From contig JAUJPP010000005.1 of assembly GCA_030562195.1 (NCBI GenBank), forward strand, positions 40,535,106-40,599,105: a stretch of DNA of 64,000 bases. The letters are read 5' to 3'. The notes under the pieces were generated by a model. It ran no database searches. It was not told the DNA's origin and saw only the letters and a list, made by a program, of their open reading frames with translations. The DNA is from Nipponacmea schrenckii (lineage: Eukaryota > Mollusca > Gastropoda > Lottiidae). Both the position numbers and the translations under genes were made by a program. Below, in pieces: positions 57,595 to 64,000 of the stretch (position 1 is the first letter of the stretch; each line of letters begins with the position of its first letter).

Positions 57595-60500
57595 TTAACC
57601 GTTCAAGCCCACATCCTGTAAAGAGACCCAGAAACCGTCTTCTTGTCGCTCGTCGCCCATCTTACACAAACTGAGTCTATCTACTGATTGTGCTCCTAAA
57701 ACCGCATCTTTAAAATGACTATACACATCACTGATCTGAAATCTAGACCCGAGTCGTCGTGAGGTTTCTCTGCTCACTTTTAGAATGGTGATGTGAGGGA
57801 CGAATCCATAGTTGTCTCGAATTTCAATTCCAGCATTCATAAAGCATAGCTTCACGAAATCCACAAAGTCCAAAAATCTTGTGGGATATTTGATTTTGGC
57901 GTAAACTGTTCGGTTATAGAAGTTGTCTACCCCAGTGAGTTTCAGAGACTCGATGGGTCGCATTTTGCTAAACTCCTCTTGACATTTCATTAAAAGTTCA
58001 CATGCTTCACGGATTTTATCTTGGTCGTCCAATCCCAGCGTACATAGCGTGATGTGGAAGCACGCTGGAGGCATTAACCCAGATTCTAGTTCTGGCTTAT
58101 TAGTTTTAATAGATGACTGGACGTCCGTTAATTTTTGGACTGTGTCTTGATTGTCAAGACGTATAGCAATGAAATGGGTAGGACGTTTAATCATTTGATT
58201 GAGGTATGAAGTGGTGTTTATAGATGTTGTATCTAAGGTAACCAAGATATCGTCATCACTGTCGCTATCATCACTTCCGGTATCTTTTTGTGTACCGTTT
58301 TCTGTATTCGTGTCCTCGACGTTTTCAGTTTCTTGGGGGACGTAATTCTTGATAATGTCAGTGATTGTTTTTCCGCTGCCCAAAGACCCGAACACGTTGT
58401 CTAAGTTTTTCGTTTTTGTCCCACACCTTCAGGTCCTTGTATTTGAAATACTGTATCCGGTGTTGAGGGATAGCTAATACATTATAATCGACAGTGGCAA
58501 TATCTTCCCACGAAAAGGCTGTAAAATATTTCTCTTGGATACCTAAAAACCGATCGATGTAGCCCACGAGGAAGTCTTCTTGAGGTAAATCTGAATCCCA
58601 TTGGATTCTTTTTATGACGTCTTCTGAAGTTTTCATTGAGGCTTGCTTTCCTTCCGGTTCCTCATCAACAGGTTTCTTCTTTTGTTTTTGCTTCCGGTTT
58701 GAGGTCCTTTTTTTCATCTTCGTGCCACGACCCAGACCTCGTTCGTTCAACCATTTCTCAGCGAACTGGACAAGCTCCTTTATCATTGTTTTTTTTAACA
58801 TTTTCTTTGCCTCAATCGTTAAGGCTTCCACTAAATCAGAATTATCATCATCATTGAGACTGGATGATCGAGCAGATATGGTTGGAATGGAACCAGGATA
58901 ATTCTCTGAAAATAGAATTATGTATCAATGTCAAGGTCATTACATATGACTACCTAGGAATAGATTCTGAAAAACGGCGAATGAGTCGGTAAAAAAGTGA
59001 ATAAAAATCAGCCAGAAAATCCGATTTTTGTTCGGGACATGCACAGGTTGAACCAATGGCACAAAATCAGAATGGCTACGGAATATAGCACCAACTGATC
59101 TGCTGGCTTAGAGATTGATACCGAAGAATATACAGATCGATGGGTCACCCCCCCCCATTTTCCCCTATTCAGAGAAAAAGACATATAGCACGACACGGTC
59201 TCGAATTTCCCGGGAAAAAACGGCACAAATGCCCAAGACCCCAATATGGGGGATAAACCCTTTCCAAAAAACCGGGGTTTGTTGTTTAAGGCCTTTTTTT
59301 TTTAAAGAAAAATAAGGGGGAATTTTGATTTTTTAATTTTTAAGCCTTTTTAAATTTACCAAGGAAATTGGAGGGGATACGAAGCATTTATTATTATAAC
59401 CAAAATTTTAAAAAAAGAAAAAAAAACTATCACCTGTTTTTTGGAATTTGAAAATAATAGTTGATAGAAATATAAGAACTTTTTTACCTTTCGACTTCAC
59501 ATAAACGTAATCATTCCAACATATTTATTACCTCTGACAATGATTCACTTAGGGTGCATGAGGGCTGATAATATCATGTCAAGACAATGTTATTCTACTA
59601 CAGTACTAATCCATTTCTATCCATCTGTCAACTGTATTTTAAAACGCCATTGTATGGTAATATTTGTTATTAATGGAAATTTTGGAACAAATTGTCATGC
59701 ATCACATCACAAGAACAAAACAATCTGATTAGATCGAACTTCTATTTTAATAATTTTTATCTAGGCCTATGTTACAAATGCCGATTTTTCGATAACTCGT
59801 ACTAACGGAGTACTTCCGGTTTTTACTTCAGTAAAGCGGAATGTGTTGAGTGATACCAATAATGAGAAAATCGATCGTATTGGAACGTATAAAATTCGTA
59901 TTTTCTTGTATTCGTTCCCATTTTTCCATAAATATTAACTTTTTCAAATCAATAGCAGAAAAAAACCCGGTGCATTCTTTTACTTGTAATTGTAACAGGT
60001 CTCGATTTGTTCCACCATTATTATCCAGAAACGAAATCTTCAAGATTAAGATTAATTTAATGTTTTGATTGTCCTCGCGAAAGTGAATAATTTTCATAAT
60101 TGTGCTTCCTTCCGCAAATAATTGTATTTTCGAACGTTAAATGGTAACAGAATCAATTTCAGTTTAAAGTTGTAGAAGAAAATCTTTTTATCGGTGATGA
60201 AAGACGCATTCTAAGCCACTTCCGGTTTTTCGTTAAACGTCAAGGGAGATAATTATGGTAAAAACTATTTTCGGGAACGGGGAAATAACTCTATTTTACA
60301 CACAATTTTGGAGACGCGCGCGCATTATTTATTAATTATTCCAAAATGTCAATAAATAGTTTTGGAGCGCGGGGTATTTTACCGGAGCGCGCGGGGCCTG
60401 TAAAACAGACAATTTACTTTGTACGGCCTAACCAACATAAAAAAAGAAAAAAAAAACTGTTACCTGTTATTTGGAATTTGATAGTAACGTCCATGTTCTG

Positions 60501-60617
60501 AGGTTGTATAGTAACAGAGTGGGTAAATTTATCTTTTAAACCATCAGTAACCCGACATCGTCCAGTAAACTCTGATTTAATTGAGTCTATTTCTTCTTGT
60601 TTAATATTGCCCTCCAT
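57595..60617 (-). CDS. LENG9-like: LENG9-like protein: RWD + MJ1316 (DUF504) + AKAP7-type 2H phosphoesterase, with one frameshift
   Basis: Two exons, 60617-60464 and 58905-57595, joined in phase 1 (FQIT-ENYPGS). The N-terminal ~105 residues look like an RWD domain (VTIKFQITENYPGSIP, then MIKELVQFAEKWLNERG). A basic stretch (KKRTSNRKQKQKKK) follows, then an MJ1316/DUF504 domain (IKRIQWDSDLP, VGYIDRFLG, IPQHRIQYFKYKDLKVWD, VFGSLGSGK). An acidic linker leads to the 2H phosphoesterase with both catalytic motifs, HITL (~335) and HITI (~422). Without one extra base at 58406-58417 the protein would be ~487 residues. MJ1316 and 2H domains are linked to recognition and processing of cyclic-phosphate RNA ends, so an RNA-end role is inferred. 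A possible 5' UTR exon ends at a CAAG/GTAAGC donor at 61890. AATAAA lies at 57535. Confidence 0.88.
59140..59460. other. Homopolymer-rich, possibly low-quality stretch in LENG9-like intron
   Basis: Dense runs of A, T, C and G make this stretch look unlike its surroundings. At 59407-59450 it repeats ~45 bases around the exon 1 donor of the gene (60438-60482), with the donor itself as CAG/GTGATA. Confidence 0.4.
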
Positions 60618-61063
60618 TATCACTGGTTACCTGGAATACAAGACAACAGACCGGTTGAATATCGCCACAATAGACTGTTCGAATATCGATTGTGTAGATC
60701 CAGCTATAGCAAGCTGAAAGTATCGTGTATGTATTGGGTGTATCATGAATGTATCTTTATTTTCGAATGTTTGTATTTATTACTACAGACATCGGGTAAG
60801 CCAGCGTTAAAAGATTTAAAAAAAACTGAAATGAATGGAGTTTTATGCCTTACTCTCCCACATTGAAATGGACTAAGTAACATATTCAATGAATTTATTG
60901 ACTATTAATAATAAAGCTGCATAAAACAGTTGTGTCATTACCCCCCCCCCCTCCATCTTTCGAATTCCTAATTATTTGAGGTCTTCAATGACGTATTAAT
61001 CGACAAGAAGTCGGGTGATATCGATACGGTGATCTAATATACACGTTTAACAACTGTAATACT
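60618..61063. other. 5' flank of the LENG9-like gene
   Basis: No gene. A SINE-tail motif (GAATGGAGTTTTATGCCTTA) at 60834 and a C-tract at 60941-60952. Confidence 0.45.
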
Positions 61064-61652
61064 TGTTACTTATAATTACTATACCTGTATAATAATTACA
61101 ATACCTGTATAATAATTACTATACCTGTATAATAATTACAATACCTGTATAATAATTACTATACCTGTATAATAATTACTATACCTGTATAATAATTACT
61201 ATACCTGTATAATAATTACTATACCTGTATAATAATTACTATACCTGTATAATAATTACTATACCTGTATAATAATTACTATACCTGATAATAATTACAT
61301 ACCTGTATAATAATTACTATACCTGTATAATAATTACTATACCTGTATAATAATTACAATACCTGTATAATAATTACTATACCTGTATAATAATTACTAT
61401 ACCTGTAAATAATTACTATACCTGTATAATAATTACTATACCTGTATAATAATTACTATACCTGTATAATAATTACTATACCTGTATAATAATTACTATA
61501 CCTGTATAATAATTACTATACCTGTATAATAATTACTATACCTGTATAATAATTACTATACCTGTATAATAATTACTATACCTGTATAATAATTACTATA
61601 CCTGTATAATAATCACTATACCTGTATAATAATTACTATACCTGTATAAGGT
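61064..61652. repeat. 20-bp satellite, ~29 copies
   Basis: The unit AATTACTATACCTGTATAAT is very uniform. Early units alternate between ACTATAC and ACAATAC. Confidence 0.95.
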
Positions 61653-62413
61653 AGATTATATGAGATAATTAAACACAACTCAATATACGACAGTATGATA
61701 ACTACTAAACCGATTGCTTCGCACAATGACAAGTTTTAGGTACCTGATACTACCATTAAATATCTAAAACGAAATCAGACGATATACGTATAATGCTACA
61801 GCGATATCGTTAGTGGGCGTGGCTTCAATATAAGCAATGTTGACAATATAGAATGAGCAGTGATCAAGAAATATCAATTAAATGCTTACCTTGTTCCTAA
61901 AGAGTGGCCTTTTAATAGAATATAGCTATACTAACCTATGTCCAGGTTTAAATAGGTATTGGCTATTCAACAGGTTACAGCATGTAAACAATAGGCCGAG
62001 TCTTCCTTGCTGTCAGTGGTGCAATATAATCGGTCATATCTAATTATAGTAACATTAAAAATAGATTATTCAAGGGAGGCAAATCGTGTTTATGCCGACA
62101 GACTACATCTAGTTCTGATGTCATTGTAATTGTTTTAGACACAGTGGTTACGCCAGTCTCTTGGAAATGGGGGTATAAATAAGGGGCAGACTGACTTTAG
62201 GGGGGGGGGGGGCAGCTAGACCCAAGTTTGGGCATCAGACTCTAAACGTTCATACCACAGTTGTAGAGTTTTCTGCTCTTTCGGTCTAACTGATCATAGA
62301 TGATTAACAAGATTAGCTCCCCCTTTAAAATCCATTTCTAGTAATTGTAACAGAAAACGGCAGTTGTGTTCTGAATGTTATTATCAGTATTTGTCTCCCT
62401 TGAATAATCTTCT
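61653..62413. other. Spacer between two satellites
   Basis: No gene is seen. A splice-donor-like CAAG/GTAAGC on the minus strand at 61890 could end a 5' UTR exon of the LENG9-like gene. G-tract at 62200-62212. Confidence 0.4.
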
Positions 62414-62417
62414 TTGA

Positions 62418-64000
62418 ACGTCACTCATATACCCACTACCCTTATGCCCGACCGAGTGAGCTCCGCCATTTCACATATACTCACTACCCTAATGCCCGAC
62501 CCAGTAAACTCTTTCATTCCATATTTACCCACTACCTTAATACCCGACCCAGTAAACTCCACCATTTCATATATACCCACTACCCTAATACCCGACCCAG
62601 TAAACTCTATCATTCCATATATACCCACTACCCTAATGCCCGACCCAGTAAACTCCACCATTTCACATATACCCACTACCCTAATGCCCGACCCAGTAAA
62701 CTCCACCATTTCATATATACCCACTACCCTAATACCCGACCCAGTAAACTCCACCATTCCATATATACCCACTACCCTAATGCCCGACCCAGTAAACTCT
62801 ATCATTCCATATATACTCACTACCCTAATGCCCGACCCAGTAAACTCCACATTTCACCTATACCCACTACCCTCATACCCGACCCAGTAAACTCCACCAT
62901 TTCATATATACCCACTACCCTAATACCCGACCCAGTAAACTCTATCCATTTTACCATATATACCCACTACCCTAATGCCCGACCCAGTAAACTCCACCAT
63001 TTCATATATACCCACTACCCTAATACCCGACCCAGTAAACTCCACCATTTCATATATACCCACTACCCTAATGCCCGACCCAGTAAACTCCACCATTCCA
63101 TATATCCCACTACCCTAATGCCCGACCCAGTAAACTCCACCATTTCATATATACCCACTACCCTAATGCCCGACCCAGTAAACTCCACCATTTCATATAT
63201 ACCCACTACCCTAATGCCCGACCCAGTAAACTCCACCATTCCATATACCCACTACCCTAATGCCCGACCCAGTAAACTCCACCATTTCATATATACCCAC
63301 TACCCTAATGCCCGACCCAGTAAACTCCACCATTCCATATATACCCACTACCCTAATGCCCGACCCAGTAAACTCCACCATTTCATATATACCCACTACC
63401 CTAATGCCCGACCCAGTAAACTCTATCATTCCATATATACCCACTACCCTAATGCCCGACCCAGTAAACTCTATCATTCCATATATACCCACTACCCTCA
63501 TACCCGACCCAGTAAACTCTATCATTCCATATATACCCACTACCCTAATACCCGACCCAGTAAACTCTATCATTCCATATATACTCACTACCCTAATGCC
63601 CGACCAAGTAAACTCCACCATTCCATATATACCCACTACCCTCATACCCGACCCAGTAAACTCCGACATTTCACCTATACCCACTACCCTAATGCCCGAC
63701 CCAGTAAACTCCACCATTTCACATATACCCACTACCCTAATGCCCGACCCAGTAAACTCCACCATTTCATATATACCCACTACCCTAATGCCCGACCCAG
63801 TAAACTCCACCATTTCATATATACCCACTACCCTAATGCCCGACCCAGTAAACTCCACCATTTCACATATACCCACTACCCTAATGCCCGACCCAGTAAA
63901 CTCCACCATTTCATATATACCCACTACCCCTAATGCCCGACCCAGTAAACTCCACCATTTCATATATACCCACTACCCTAATGCCCGACCCAGTAAACTC
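62418..64000. repeat. 48-bp satellite, ~33 copies, runs off the right edge
   Basis: The unit contains ATATATACCCACTACCCTAA, TGCCCGACCCAGTAAACTCC and ACCATTTC. Variants are CATTCCATA/CATTTCATA, AATACCC/AATGCCC and CTCTATC/CTCCACC. The 48-base period keeps frames open on both strands, giving apparent proteins of up to ~270 residues that have no independent support. Confidence 0.97.

Noticed and set aside
59008..59244. Possible SINE head or small gene in the LENG9-like intron
   Set aside because: An A-box-like word can be read on the minus strand but no convincing B box or body match was found.
62414..63963. Repeat proteins of 141-271 residues on both strands
   Set aside because: The 48-bp satellite period is a multiple of three, so frames stay open on both strands. 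Indels between units break the frame and no non-repeat coding sequence is attached.

Overview
The window looks like metazoan nuclear DNA, most probably from a mollusc (gastropod-like). It is AT-rich and repeat-dense. Genes are split by GT-AG introns, and tRNA-derived SINEs, MITEs and an (ACGG)-cored element are present. The species cannot be named from sequence alone. Exon models below were made by hand, matching protein families, splice sites and intron phases.

Layout. (1) About 1-9.1 kb, minus strand: the 5' part of a KIF20-type (MKlp2) kinesin. Nine coding exons of the motor domain are visible, and the gene runs off the left edge. Its introns carry a 33-bp satellite, a TTAA-flanked MITE, an (ACGG)-cored element and a hAT-type MITE. 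(2) About 10.6-12.2 kb: a broken PIF/Harbinger transposon. (3) 13.7-14.8 kb: a 62-bp satellite. (4) 18.5-34.1 kb, plus strand: three tandem two-exon caveolin genes, unusually rich in cysteine, with a near-identical membrane-core block in exon 2. A 2-kb satellite of ~28-bp units, apparently grown from a tRNA-SINE head, lies between copies 2 and 3. (5) 35.4-38.1 kb and 53.1-54.9 kb, minus strand: two paralogous four-exon genes for 121-residue secreted proteins with a BRICHOS-like pattern. (6) 44.4-49.3 kb, plus strand, between them: a secreted F5/8C (fucolectin/discoidin-like) protein of 180 residues. (7) 57.6-60.6 kb, minus strand: a LENG9-like protein with RWD, MJ1316 (DUF504) and AKAP7-type 2H phosphoesterase domains, carrying one apparent single-base frameshift. 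(8) 61-64 kb: a 20-bp and a 48-bp satellite, the latter running off the right edge.

The genes do not form one pathway. The caveolins are a local tandem family. The two small secreted proteins and the lectin-like protein make a cluster of secreted products. Kinesin and the LENG9-like gene are unrelated neighbours. At least a quarter of the window is tandem array or identifiable transposon. Long open frames inside the 33-, 48- and 180-bp arrays are artefacts of unit lengths divisible by three.
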